A stretch of DNA of 64,000 nucleotides from Mesocentrotus franciscanus (Eukaryota; Echinodermata; Echinoidea; Camarodonta; Strongylocentrotidae), in the NCBI GenBank assembly GCA_037976565.1, contig CP137679.1, forward strand, positions 7,609,973 through 7,673,972, given 5' to 3'. The notes beneath the pieces were generated by a model. It saw only the letters and a program-made list of their open reading frames with translations. It had not been told where the DNA came from and made no database searches. This document shows positions 32,735-42,636 of this stretch, one piece after another (the stretch's first letter is position 1; every line of letters begins with the position of its first letter). The position numbers and the translations under genes are program-made.

Positions 32735-33895
32735 TAAAAATAAATCAATAGATATGTATATGGAATAAGAATTGTATGCAAATACACAATGAGCATCAGG
32801 AAGCTAAATAATACAATAGTTTGTGACATTTTGTGGAGTAGTATTCCATGTAAACAATTTATCAGATATGTCGTAGTGTACTTCATTTCTGGTGGCAGTA
32901 ATCATTCTCATAGAAGTCACTTTTACCATTGCACTATAACCTATTTTTGCGGAAATGCATTTACTTAAAACTTGCAAATTTGAAAATATCAGAGAAAAAC
33001 AATGATAGACAATATGAACATCATGTATACATGTTATTCGTAATGTTAGCAATATGATATAGGCATTGTCTTTAATCGCATGAAACGACATGAATCAATT
33101 ATGTCACGTCTCTAGGCATGTTTCATGATTAAAGTCACAGTAATGGTCATGACTTTCTCCACATTTGAACGGTATGTTATTATGCAAAGAAGTTCAGCGA
33201 TCCTACAACAACTAACTCATCGACTATAGCACCCTGCCGGATAACTACCCCCTGATAACAATTACCCCTATAGGAAATTAACCCCGGACAACTGCCCCTA
33301 GGGCAATTAACCCCTTCCGGACAAATACCCCTATTTTGACTATCCCATAGATCTGACGTAACAGGGTAATCTTTTAAAGAGGTTGTAGTTGTCTTGGGAG
33401 TAGTTTTCGAAGTTTGTATTAATCCGGGGTAGTTCTTTCATGGAATAGTTGTCCAGGGGTCGTCCTGATACGACTGAAGCCTAACACAGATATAAAGTGG
33501 TAAAACGCTGGCGTATTTTTTTTTTTATCATGATGACGTAAAGTGTGTTATATGCTTCACTCTTCGTTATCTTTTAAAACAGAGATATTAAGTGAATACG
33601 AGTATTACAAGTAAAAACCCGTGGCGGTTTTTTTTATGGGCGGCGGTTTATACCACGTCACATCTGAAGGAGCGGTAAGAATTCGTCATTGCTTATGGTA
33701 AGCCTTCACTGGAAGATGGTGATGCGTCTCGTCTTTATCCGAAAGTAGTTTTTTTTACACCATTGGTGCATTGAATTGTGTTTAAATGTATGTCTGATTT
33801 CAGCAAATAATACTGTTGACAATGTCATTTAAAGTGAGTTGCAAAATCATGTCGTAACAGATAAACGCCATCGAATGCGGTAAAACTAAAGGAAA
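32735..33895. other. Intergenic DNA with a weak CCCC-rich inverted repeat
   Basis: At 33230-33480 the left side carries GGATAACTACCCC and GGACAACTGCCCC, and the right side GGGGTAGTTCTTT and ATAGTTGTCCAGGGG, so the two halves are loosely inverted. This may be an old MITE. Nothing else is recognisable. Confidence 0.35.
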
Positions 33896-33901
33896 TTCAA
33901 T

Positions 33902-33907
33902 TTTATT
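33902..33907 (-). terminator. AATAAA polyadenylation signal of array gene 5
   Basis: TTTATT on the + strand, i.e. AATAAA on the minus strand, 64 bases past the stop codon of the gene at 33971-35221. Confidence 0.5.
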
Positions 33908-33970
33908 TTAATCCGAAACGTACAGTATTTTGATTATCAAGGTTGAGGACATTAGTATAGATAATAAGAT

Positions 33971-35221
33971 TCAGGATTTGTTTTTATTTTCATCAGTACT
34001 GTTTTTCCGATCCCTTATACTAGCTGTCCAGTCTGTGTTCGTTTCACCTTCCCCTTCATGGTAATCTTCAGATTCCTTTTCCCTTGTACACAATTTATTA
34101 ACTGTGAGTCCAACTAAACTAGCCATTATGACCAAAGCCCCAATCACCGTCAAAAAGTTAGGTACAACACCGAAGATGGCAAATTCTAGGGCAAACGAGA
34201 ATAGGACATCACTCGAAAGGACCAGGCCAACTGTTGAAGCTCGCTCAATCTTGAGGGCAAGGTACTCCAGGGCTTGTGTCATCACCAGGAGGATACCGTT
34301 TCCTATCAAGGCGAATCGGTCCAGCCCGCACCCTGGAACTGTCCATTGGTGGAGTGCGGTTGTCATAGTTGCCGATATGATCATTCCAATGATGGAGTAG
34401 ATGGTTAGAATGGTAATTGTGGGCATTCTGTAAGTGCTCAGTGTACGCAACACGATGAACGTAAGTGCTGATAGAAACGCAGATAGCAAACTCAAGATAG
34501 AACCAAGTACACCGTCTTCGGAAACAGTTTCGACCGATTCCACGGTTTCGAAAAGAAACGGTGGTTGTGCTACAAGGATGACCCCACCGAGAGTCACAAA
34601 TGACAGTATGGTTTCAACGAAAGAGCAAGATTCCTTGAGTAGTATACACCCGAGCAGCCCGGCGAATATAGGTGCACTGTACTGTATTGCTTTGGCGTTG
34701 GCCACTGGTATAATTTGATAGATGAAGAAAATTAGGGCTGAGTTGAAGGCTCCGAGAACACAGCGCATAAGCAGGAGAAAATATGCACTTCTGGAGTATC
34801 GAAAATGGATTCTCTGGTTGACAGCGACGGGGAGGCAGGCGAGGAGCTGGATGAACATCCGGATGAAATTGATCTCATTGGGATCAATCGAACCAGAGAG
34901 AGAAGCAGTAGCCATGGCAGCAAGAGCCGTGACCAAGGCGCATATAAGGGCATACAACACAGCCCTTTGTTTCGAAATAACCTTGATAAAGGACTCGTGA
35001 ACCATTGCCTTTTTTATCTTCTTCTGCACATCCAATTTATCATCTTCGCTTACGAAACCTAGCTCTTGTGGCAAACTCTTCACATCATCACAGATTTGAG
35101 TACATATTTCGTCATCTCGATAAGCACCATTGTTTTCACCCGTTTCTTGAGAAGTAACCTCTTTAAAGGCAGACTTCTTTCGAACTTCCACCTCTACACG
35201 GATTGCAAATGTTTCAGCCAT
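33971..35221 (-). CDS. SLC35G-like EamA-family membrane transporter (array member 5)
   Basis: A 416-residue protein. I start it at the ATG at 35221 (MAETFAIRVEVEV); the open frame extends 14 codons further upstream but only to a TTG. Residues 1-90 are charged. Ten hydrophobic segments follow from about residue 90 to 380, with DPNEINFIRMFIQLLACLPV and YQIIPVANAKAIQYSAPIFA, then LKESCSFVETILSF and GALVIMASLVGLTVNK. The C-terminal tail of about 35 residues is highly charged (Glu, Asp, Lys, Asn). Closest to member 4. The putative AATAAA lies 64 bases downstream. Substrate unknown. Confidence 0.93.
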   Translation of the reverse strand: MAETFAIRVEVEVRKKSAFKEVTSQETGENNGAYRDDEICTQICDDVKSLPQELGFVSEDDKLDVQKKIKKAMVHESFIKVISKQRAVLYALICALVTALAAMATASLSGSIDPNEINFIRMFIQLLACLPVAVNQRIHFRYSRSAYFLLLMRCVLGAFNSALIFFIYQIIPVANAKAIQYSAPIFAGLLGCILLKESCSFVETILSFVTLGGVILVAQPPFLFETVESVETVSEDGVLGSILSLLSAFLSALTFIVLRTLSTYRMPTITILTIYSIIGMIISATMTTALHQWTVPGCGLDRFALIGNGILLVMTQALEYLALKIERASTVGLVLSSDVLFSFALEFAIFGVVPNFLTVIGALVIMASLVGLTVNKLCTREKESEDYHEGEGETNTDWTASIRDRKNSTDENKNKS

Positions 35222-35264
35222 ATTAGTGGTTAAATCTTGTCCGATTTCAGAACAAGGATTCAAC

Positions 35265-35970
35265 TAATCCACATGATATTCATTTAGGTAATTTTGTTGA
35301 ATAAAGACATTTGCGTTCAGTTTCTACTGCACAGCATAAATTCGATCAGTCGGATGGTCATAAGAAATGTTTTAATAAGTCACGTGGAGCCATAAACAAT
35401 TAATGTACCCTTCTGTCAACATACATGTATTTGCACGTCATTGGAATCAAGACTGTTTGCTAGGCGTCTAGATAAAAGCTGATTGGACAAAGTAGAGACT
35501 GTAAGTAGACCATCGCATAAACAATGGCTATTAACAGCTAAGGTCATCGATACAACGTCCTCACTTAAATTCTTACTATTCAACCATTGTTCCTGAGATT
35601 AACATGCACATGTAAGTAGGGGGTACAGACAGAGCTGATAACTGATTATGCAATGATTGTACTGTGAAAGAAACTGTCGGGAAGCAATGGGGAAAGGTTA
35701 ATCAACAATTATCGTCAATTTAGTAAAATAATTGCCCATTCTTTACTGCTGAAAAGAAGTATTTAGTTTTGTTTCTGTTTCACTGGATTCAGACATGTCA
35801 CATTTTGATCAATAAACACAGTTTACGACTGAAAATCAACGCAAATCCTTAAATGCTACGTGGCTCTCAGACCTGGTTCATGAAAAAATGTCAATTTAGT
35901 CAAAATGACTGGGGCAATTCATTTATTGGTCTGACGTTATGCAATTCATAATAATTGAAGTATACTGTGA
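35265..35970. other. Upstream region of array gene 5, nothing recognised
   Basis: AT-rich intergenic DNA up to the target duplication of element H. No convincing 3' splice site near the ATG of gene 5 was seen. Confidence 0.4.
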
Positions 35971-36434
35971 GCTGGATTGCACTGGCGTACTGGTGGGGGG
36001 GGGGGCCTGGGGCGCTAGCCCAAATAAACTTAAACCATGACTTTTTTTCAATTCCATACAAGTGATTTATATCAAATGTTCGTGATATCACATGATTTTC
36101 AACAAAATGCGCGTTTCTCCATTTCTGTTGCAAATTGACACATTCCCAAATAGCCAGGAAGAGCATATGTTTTTTTATAGTCACTAATGGGCCTTAGTGG
36201 CCAGTAACAGTAACACTAGTAGATAACCGTATATCCAGTTTAGCGAAAAGTCTGGATACCCGTATGTCCGGCCTAGAGAAGAGCTTAGAGAAGATCGCGG
36301 CAGCTCTAGGCGGTACGCGGGGGAATGCACAGTCGCCTGCGCTCAGGGTTTTGTTTATTTTGATGTGGCGAGGAGGGTCATTTCCGGATGGAATGTTCCA
36401 CAGGCGCGGATCCAAGGGGGGGCAGGCCTCCCCC

Positions 36435-36670
36435 GGAAAAGAAAAAAGGGAAAAGAGAGAGAGAGAGAGAGAGAGAAAAGAAGGGAAATGGAAAGAGGAG
36501 AAAAAGGGAAAGAAAGAAGAGGAAGAAGAAAAGAAAATGGGGAAAAGAAGGAGATCGGGGGGGCGCACAAAAATAAGAGAGAAGGAGGAAATGGAAAGAA
36601 AAAGGGAAAAGAGGAAGGGATAAAGGGAAGGAAAAAAAGAGGAAGAAGAAAAGTAAGGAAGGGGGATATC
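36435..36670. repeat. Purine-rich tract inside element H
   Basis: Almost pure A/G on the + strand. Arg/Lys/Glu-rich frames here are compositional. The inverse copy has the matching pyrimidine tract at about 51080-51180. Confidence 0.85.
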
Positions 36671-36876
36671 ACTTGCAATTTTCCCGCCACCAAGTAATGG
36701 ATCGAGGGAAGGCCATTGCCTCCCCCCCTGCCAAAACAAGAGAGAAGGGATAGGGAAAGAGGAAAGCTAAAAGGGAACCCAAAAAGAGGAAGAAGAAAAG
36801 AAAAGGGTGAAAAGAAGGGGAGATCAGTTGCGATTAATCCCGCCAACAACATGTGGATGGGGGGGGGGGCGAAAGG

Positions 36877-37437
36877 CAGGCGCGGATTTACGGGGGTTAG
36901 GGTTTAACCCCCTCTTGGGCGGCCAAAAAAAAAGGAAGAAAAGAAAAAAAAAAAAAAGAACGCGCACTGGAGAGAAACCCTTTCAAGTGCAAATATTGTG
37001 AGAAGATATTCAACTCATCTGGTAACTTAACCAAACACATGATAACTCTGGATATAACTGTGTATTAAACTGTTACTTGATTTAAAAAGACGTTATCATG
37101 CACTGCTTTTTATGGTCTCGATTGTGTTAGTGGAAGCCAGGAAAACATAACTTACGGGGGTTCAAAATAGCACAAAATCGCCTCGCCGCTTCGCGGCTCG
37201 TGGACGATGCTCCGCATCGACCGTCATTGGGTCAAACTGTTTGAAATATTACTTGATTTAAAAAGACCATATCATGCACTGCTTTTTATGGTCTCCATTG
37301 TGTTATTAGATGCCAGGAAAACATCACTTACGGGGTTCAAACTAGCACCAAAAAAAAAATCGCCTCGTCGCTTCGCGGCTCGTGGACGATGCTCAGCATC
37401 GTCATTATTTTGGTCAAAAAAGCTAGATCCGCCCCTG
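36877..37437 (+). mobile_element. Element Z carrying a zinc-finger fragment, nested in H (first unit)
   Basis: Left end CAGGCGCGGATTTACGG, right end AGATCCGCCCCTG, whose reverse complement CAGGGGCGGATCT gives an imperfect inverted repeat. The flanks are GCGAAAGG on the left and GAAGGCCC (GAAAGGCCC in the second unit) on the right. The inverted H copy has the uninterrupted sequence GCGAAAGGCCCTTGCC (about 50855-50870 reversed), i.e. an empty site. The interior has a C2H2 zinc-finger fragment and two 176-base tandem units (from 37073 and 37249). Confidence 0.75.
36963..37046 (+). pseudogene. Captured C2H2 zinc-finger fragment, unit 1
   Basis: Codons for TGEKPF, the classical linker between C2H2 fingers, are followed after a one-base frame change by KCKYCEKIFNSSGNLTKHM. 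Spacing is C-x2-C-x12-H, as in C2H2 fingers. The second His expected four residues after the first is missing. It is a non-functional gene scrap inside a transposable element. Confidence 0.75.
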
Positions 37438-37618
37438 GAAGGCCCTTGCCTCCCCTAGCAAACCTAAAGAGAGATAAGGAAGGGAAGGGAAAGGGAAGGG
37501 GAGGGAAAGGTAAGGAATGAAGAGAGAAAGAAGATAGGTAGGGAGATCAGTTGCGATTTTCCCGCGAACAAGGTGTAGATCGGGGGCCACTGGCGTACTG
37601 ATGAGGAGGGGGGGGGGG

Positions 37619-38365
37619 CGAAAGGCAGGCGCGGATTTACGGGGGTTAGGGGTTTAACCCCTCTTGGGCGGCCAAAAAAAAAAAAAAAAAAAAAAAAAAA
37701 ACGCGCACTGGAGAGAAACCCTTTCAAGTGCAAATATTGTGAGAAGATATTCAACTCATCTGGTAACTTAACCAAACACATGATAACTCTGGATATAACT
37801 GTGTATTAAACTGTTACTTGATTTAAAAAGACGTTATCATGCACTGCTTTTTATGGTCTCGATTGAGTTAGTGGAAGCCAGGAAAACATAACTTACGGGG
37901 GTTCAAAATAGCACAAAAATCGCCTCGCCGCTTTGCGGCTCGTGGACGATGCTCCGCATCGACCGTCATTGGGTCAAACTGTTTGAACTATTACTTGATT
38001 TAAAAAGACCATATCATGCACTGCTTTTTATGGTCTCCATTGTGTTATTAGATGCCAGGAAAACATCACTTACGGGGTTCAAACTAGCACCAAAAAAAAA
38101 ATCGCCTCGTCGCTTCGCGGCTCGTGGACGATGCTCAGCATCGTCATTATTTTGGTCAAAAAAGCTAGATCCGCCCCTGGAAAGGCCCTTGCCTCCCCCT
38201 AGCAAACCTAAAAGAGAGATAAGGAAGGGAAGGGAAAGGGAAGGGGGGGAAAGGTAAGGAAAGAAAGAGAGAAAGAAGATAGGTAGGGAGATCAGTTGCG
38301 ATTTTCCCGCGAACAAGGTGTAGATCGGGGCCACTGGCGTACTGATGAGGAGGGAGGAGGGCCAA
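37619..38365 (+). repeat. Second unit of a tandem duplication of about 745 bp (contains a second Z)
   Basis: The stretch from CGAAAGGCAGGCGCGG at 36870 recurs from 37619 to about 38365, about 742-749 bases later. It includes the zinc-finger fragment (37703-37787), the 176-base units and the downstream stretch ending CCACTGGCGTACTGATGAGG. The copies differ by few substitutions and by length of A and G runs; the A run before the zinc-finger words is a pure run here and interrupted in unit 1. Confidence 0.85.
37703..37787 (+). pseudogene. Captured C2H2 zinc-finger fragment, unit 2
   Basis: Same words and same one-base frame change as unit 1 at 36963-37046, consistent with its origin by tandem duplication after capture. 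Confidence 0.72.
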
Positions 38366-38639
38366 TTAGTGTCCTGCCAGTGTCACAATAAAATTCTAAT
38401 TCGATACCGGTGATTTACAAAAGTTGCTGAAATGACATAATTTTCCGAGATATTTCCTCACTTTTTAGTAAATTATACTTTTGTATGTGTTTTTTTTAAA
38501 TTTACAGTCAGGCAAGAAATATGCTTATTTAGAGGCCTACATGGCAGGGCCCGCAGAACGACGGGGCTCCGGAGCCTCGAGCTCCGCCCCACTTCTTTTT
38601 GGAAAAAGTGTACTAAAGAGAAATAGAAAGAAAGAGAGA

Positions 38640-39620
38640 AGAGAGAAAGAATAGTGATCTGCCAGTGTCATAAAATAATGAGGTATCAAAATATGCTCAT
38701 CTGACCGTGATTAAATGCCTAAAACCCCTGAGCTTCAGGGGGCTCTGCCCCCGGAACCCCACGCCAAATAATGACCTGCCAGTGACACAAATAAGGTATC
38801 AAAATATGCTCATCTCACCGTAATCAAATGCCTAAAACCCCTGAACTTCCGGTGGCTCTGCCCCCTCGACCCCACCAGGGGCCCTAAGGCGGGCCCCTGA
38901 ATGCTTATCTGACCGATATAAAATGCCTGAAACCCCTAAGCTTCTAAGGGCTCCGCCCCCTGGACCCCACGCTAATTAGTGTCCTGCCAGTGTCACAAAT
39001 AAGATATCAAAATATGCTCATCTGAGCGTAATTAGACGCCTAAAACCCTGAGCCTCCAGGGGCTCTGCCCTCTGGACCCCATCTAGGGCCCTAAAACGGG
39101 CCCCTAAATGCTCATCTGACAGTAATTTAATGCCTAAAACCCCTAAACTTCCGGTGGCTTTGCCCTCTCGACTCCACCAGGGCCCTAAGGCGGGACCCTG
39201 AATGCTTATCTGACCGTTATAAAATGCCTAAAATCCCTGAGCTTCTGGGGGCTCCGCCCCCTGGACCCCGCCTCCTGGACCCCACGCCAATTAGTGTCCT
39301 GCCAGTGTCACAAATAAGGTATCAAAATATGCTCAGCTGACCGTAATTAAACGCCTAAAACCCCTGAGCTACCAGGGGCTCTGCCTCCTGGACCCAACCA
39401 ATGGCCCTAAGTCAGGCCCCTGGATACTCATCTGAAAGTAATTTATTGCCTAAAACCCCTGAGCTTCCGGGGGCTCCGCCCCCTGGACCCCACGCCAGTT
39501 AGTGACCTGCCAGTGTCACAAATAGGGTATCAAAATATGCTCAGCTGACCGTAATTAAATGCCTAAATCCCCTGAGCTTCCGGGGGCTCTGCCCCTTGAC
39601 CCCACGCCAATTTACACTAC
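38640..39620. repeat. GC-rich tandem array of two alternating subunits inside element H
   Basis: A common core (AATGCCTAAAACCCCTGAGC, then TTCCGGGGGCTCCGCCCCC) alternates between two linkers. One is CACCAGGGCCCTAAGGCGGG; the other is CACGCCAATTAGTGTCCTGC followed by CAGTGTCACAAATAAGG. A pair spans roughly 200-220 bases and several pairs are present. The inverse copy (48170-48770) and third copy (16380-16800) carry fewer units, so the array changes copy number. Confidence 0.85.
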
Positions 39621-39774
39621 GCTCTACCTGATCGTAAACACTTAAGCCTCTCCCCACCCACTTTGAAAAACGTTCAGCGGGGCCTGCCTGTAAGAGTAAG
39701 ATGATGCGGATTTTTTGTCTGCCAGCCCCAAAAAAAAAAAAAACTTTTTTGCTCATTACGCCACTGCTGGATTG

Positions 39775-40905
39775 TGATATTTAAGCTTAGCTTATGTGGC
39801 AATCCAACTTTATGATTATTTCATGTTAGTATTACAATGTCAATATTTAACGTTGACGATGTAGTAATTACTGAATTTGTTTATTATCATGATTTATGTT
39901 GTAATCTTTAACTTTAACTTTGGAAAAGAACATTAAGAAGAAAAAAATCAAATATGAAACTTCAAAAAAAAATTGTTTTTGAATGTTTTTTTATTGTTAA
40001 AAAAGTTCTTTTTTACGGAAACGTGCTTTCACTTCGATGCCTCTCTCAAAATCGTCTACAATAGCACACGTTTGTTTTGTTTGCCCAATGTAATTAGAGG
40101 TCAACATAACTAAGATAACACAATTAAAAATTGGTTATCATCACAAATCAGTATCCCAAATCCTCAACTGCAAAATTGTGTACACATCAAATGCAAAGGC
40201 GATGATGGAGACCAAAAAGAAAACATGAATGCCAAACATCATTTATTAAACAAATTATTTATTCATCAATATTTCACCGGGGTAGCCCATTCAACAAAGT
40301 TTGTCTTCTGTGGGGCCCTGAAAATACATATTCACTATATTCAGTCAAAAAGGGTAAATTACAATCAAGGTAGCATAAATGCAGTAAATTAGATTACACA
40401 TTATTGTTGGTGCATCAGTTTATTTAAACTTCTGCAATAGAGGAGCGGAGAAATTATGACAAAGGTATACAAAGAAAAGGAGAGCATATTATTAAGAAAA
40501 GCCCATGACATGACATGATTAATGGTCCCTGCTGGGCAGGTAACGTAAAAAGATACAAATCATTAAAAATAGCTTTACAAAAATCATCATGGTAGTTTAT
40601 CAGATTAGGTAGCCACGTAATGTGATAAATGTTATAAAGTATTGATAAATATTGAAACTATACATGAGGGATATAATAAATATTAAGTTCTTTACACAAT
40701 CAGGGGTAATCCAGACAATTCTTAATTCATATCCTCACACTGTCACCTTAGTATTATTTTAGACCCACCCTCCCCCACCAACCATATAGGATATTAAGTT
40801 GAAGGAACATACATTTGTAGTATAGATGATGGACATTAGTCTAGTTTATATACCTCTCATTAGAAATCTAGCCATCTGATTGGTCGAAATTGGAGTCGTG
40901 ATATT
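39775..40905. other. Intergenic DNA, nothing recognised
   Basis: AT-rich, no supported gene or repeat. Confidence 0.45.
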
Positions 40906-40908
40906 AGC

Positions 40909-41010
40909 CATGCCCGCCTATCGGTCAATAGTTTTTAAAAAAATGCCCGCATGCCCGCCTGCCGGTCAATAGTCTTTATAAAAATGCCCGCATGCCCGCC
41001 TACCAGTCAA
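40909..41010. repeat. Tandem repeat, period 41 bp, about 2.5 copies
   Basis: CATGCCCGCCT starts at 40909, 40950 and 40991, exactly 41 bases apart. Each unit continues with GGTCAATAGT and an A-rich stretch ending AAATGCCCG. Confidence 0.9.
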
Positions 41011-41074
41011 ATTTTCTTTGTGCGAGCGCGGCTACCATACGATTGCATGCGAATTGGTCGCATAGTGTGTGCGA

Positions 41075-41131
41075 TTCCCGAACATAGAGATATATATTTA
41101 ATAAGGCTATATATATCTCTATGTTCCCGAA
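41075..41131. mobile_element. 41-bp palindromic micro-element with 8-bp target duplication
   Basis: TTCCCGAA occurs at 41075-41082 and again at 41124-41131. Exactly between lies a 41-base insert (41083-41123) whose ends CATAGAGATATATAT and ATATATATCTCTATG are perfect 15-base inverted repeats around an 11-base loop. An exact 8-bp duplication plus perfect terminal repeats is the structure of a transposed element, here reduced to little more than its termini. Confidence 0.75.
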
Positions 41132-41370
41132 TGATCGTGACATTCAGGCAAATTTCCAGCGAAGATTAACAGACAGTCTCTCAGATTTTCTGTGATATTT
41201 TAACCAATCTTTAATCAAGAAAAGGATAAGGCAAGAATTCTTTGTAGATTTTTTTGTGAATTCGGTATATAAAAGATATATGGACTGCTTTAATTTTCGA
41301 GGCATGGCTGTTTGTATACTGTATACCGCGCGCCTCGTGGTCATGGCATGATGCAATGTCCCCTTGAGCC

Positions 41371-41378
41371 TATATAAA
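41371..41378 (+). promoter_or_regulatory. Orphan TATA-box-like word
   Basis: TATATAAA in a locally GC-richer context (CCTTGAGCC before, CAGCCAAGCC after). No gene is recognisable downstream on the + strand before array gene 6, which points the other way. Chance match is likely in AT-rich DNA. Confidence 0.15.
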
Positions 41379-41389
41379 CAGCCAAGCCT

Positions 41390-42300
41390 CTCATAGCAGT
41401 CAATATATCTATAATACTGGCTCCTGGCCTACTACAATCACACTAGCAATGCGGTACACGGATAAGGGTTAGGGATTCCAATTTGGGCCGTTTTTTGCAT
41501 AATAAATAACAAATGAAGAGGTCACTGCTAATTTAGAAATGTTATCCCGAAAAAACCCTTGAATTATGTTGGTTTACCAAATTCATTTAGGATGGTTTTC
41601 AGTCGTTGCGTATTTTCCAAAGAGATAGAATCCCAGGAGCAAAGCGTTAATGAGAAAACTAACTCAATGAAATCGTACAAGATTTAAAACATAATGAATA
41701 AGTAATATCAATAATGAAACTGGAAATGATGAGAAAGAAACAAATATATAATTGATCACTTGGTGAGAGACGAAAAGAAAACAAATATAAAAAGAAAGAA
41801 GAAGGATTGCGCAGGGACAGAAAAGAATGACTGCTGAAGCGTAGGGATGAAGGCATCAATCACAAGGGAGGAAAGAGAAAGAACTAGGGAGTAGAAAACA
41901 GAGATCCTATCCAAATGGAAACATGTTCTTCAGCACTATCCTGACTTAACGGCAAGATGAAGATAATGCTTCTAAAGAGACAATAAGAATTCTTTGAATT
42001 ACGTATTTGCTTAACGATTAAAAAATCATAAACCATTTCACAGAATTGTGAAATAACATATGGCATTCTTATAATATTCGGCATGAAATTTACTAATATT
42101 AAGATCATGATTGGCACATTGTCAGTTGTTAATATTATGTAATCTTGTGTATACTTTTGTAAAAGTCTGTAGATAAATCATTCAAAAGCAAATACACATC
42201 TAAGTATTTGATTTCGTTCCTTAAAAAGCATCCATTTTATGCGAGGAAATAATTCCTTCGATGTTGTATATATATATATATATATTACTAAATGAATGTC
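41390..42300. other. Intergenic DNA, nothing recognised
   Basis: AT-rich with a purine-rich patch at 41700-41890; a (TA)n run is at 42266-42284. No gene supported. Confidence 0.45.
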
Positions 42301-42309
42301 TTCTTCAAG

Positions 42310-42500
42310 ATATAATCTGCTCCTAGACCTCTTTATCAGTATCAGTAGTATCATTACCGGTATCACCACCATCAACATCATCATCAGCAACAGCATTATT
42401 GATATCATCACGATTATGATTATTATTGTTATTATCCTTATCATAATCATTATCATCATTATCATTAGCATCATCACAATTATTACTGTCCCCATTATTG
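42310..42500. repeat. (ATC/ATT)n trinucleotide tract
   Basis: Imperfect trinucleotide runs giving Ile/Met-rich or Asp/Asn-rich frames on both strands; these are not genes. The tract lies just beyond the 3' end of array gene 6. Confidence 0.85.
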
Positions 42501-42508
42501 CTTATCAT

Positions 42509-42514
42509 TTTATT
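42509..42514 (-). terminator. Possible AATAAA polyadenylation signal of array gene 6
   Basis: AATAAA on the minus strand about 123 bases past the stop codon of the gene at 42637-43830. Confidence 0.45.
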
Positions 42515-42636
42515 TGACCCACATTAAATTAAGAGGAGCTTTTAATGTTCTCTATGAACCTGATGAAACCATCAGCAAGATTTAAAGTGGTAAGAGCAAA
42601 AATCAAAAGAATACTTTTGAGAATAAGATCACCCGG

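Larger units (their letters stand above)
35980..39766 (+). mobile_element. hAT-like nonautonomous element H, copy 1 (3.8 kb, with nested insertions)
   Basis: Starts CACTGGCGTACTGG and ends GCTCATTACGCCACTG; the first ten bases are inverted repeats with one mismatch (CACTGGCGTA against CAGTGGCGTA). It is flanked by the exact 8-base duplication CTGGATTG (35972-35979 and 39767-39774). From left to right it holds a unique part to about 36400, a purine-rich tract (36430-36810), nested Z insertions (36877-38179), a second purine-rich stretch, and a GC-rich tandem array (38640-39620). No transposase was found. A near-complete copy lies in inverse orientation at 48056-51644. Confidence 0.85.

Noticed and set aside
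35222..35263. Upstream extension of array gene 5
   Set aside because: The longer frame begins with TTG; the first ATG is at 35221. For the same reason I shortened array gene 6 (GTG at 43842) and array gene 7 (TTG at 55468).
36194..36852. Frames of 110-180 codons on both strands, and the matching ones at 50838-51336
   Set aside because: They lie in the purine/pyrimidine tracts of element H; no conserved domain, and no reading-frame conservation between the two H copies.
41371..41400. Promoter with TATATAAA driving a + strand gene
   Set aside because: Only a chance-level motif; no downstream exon or frame supports a gene. Kept only as a low-confidence site.
42178..42517. Ile/Met-rich frame resembling a membrane peptide
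   Set aside because: Produced by the ATC/ATT trinucleotide tract beyond the end of array gene 6.
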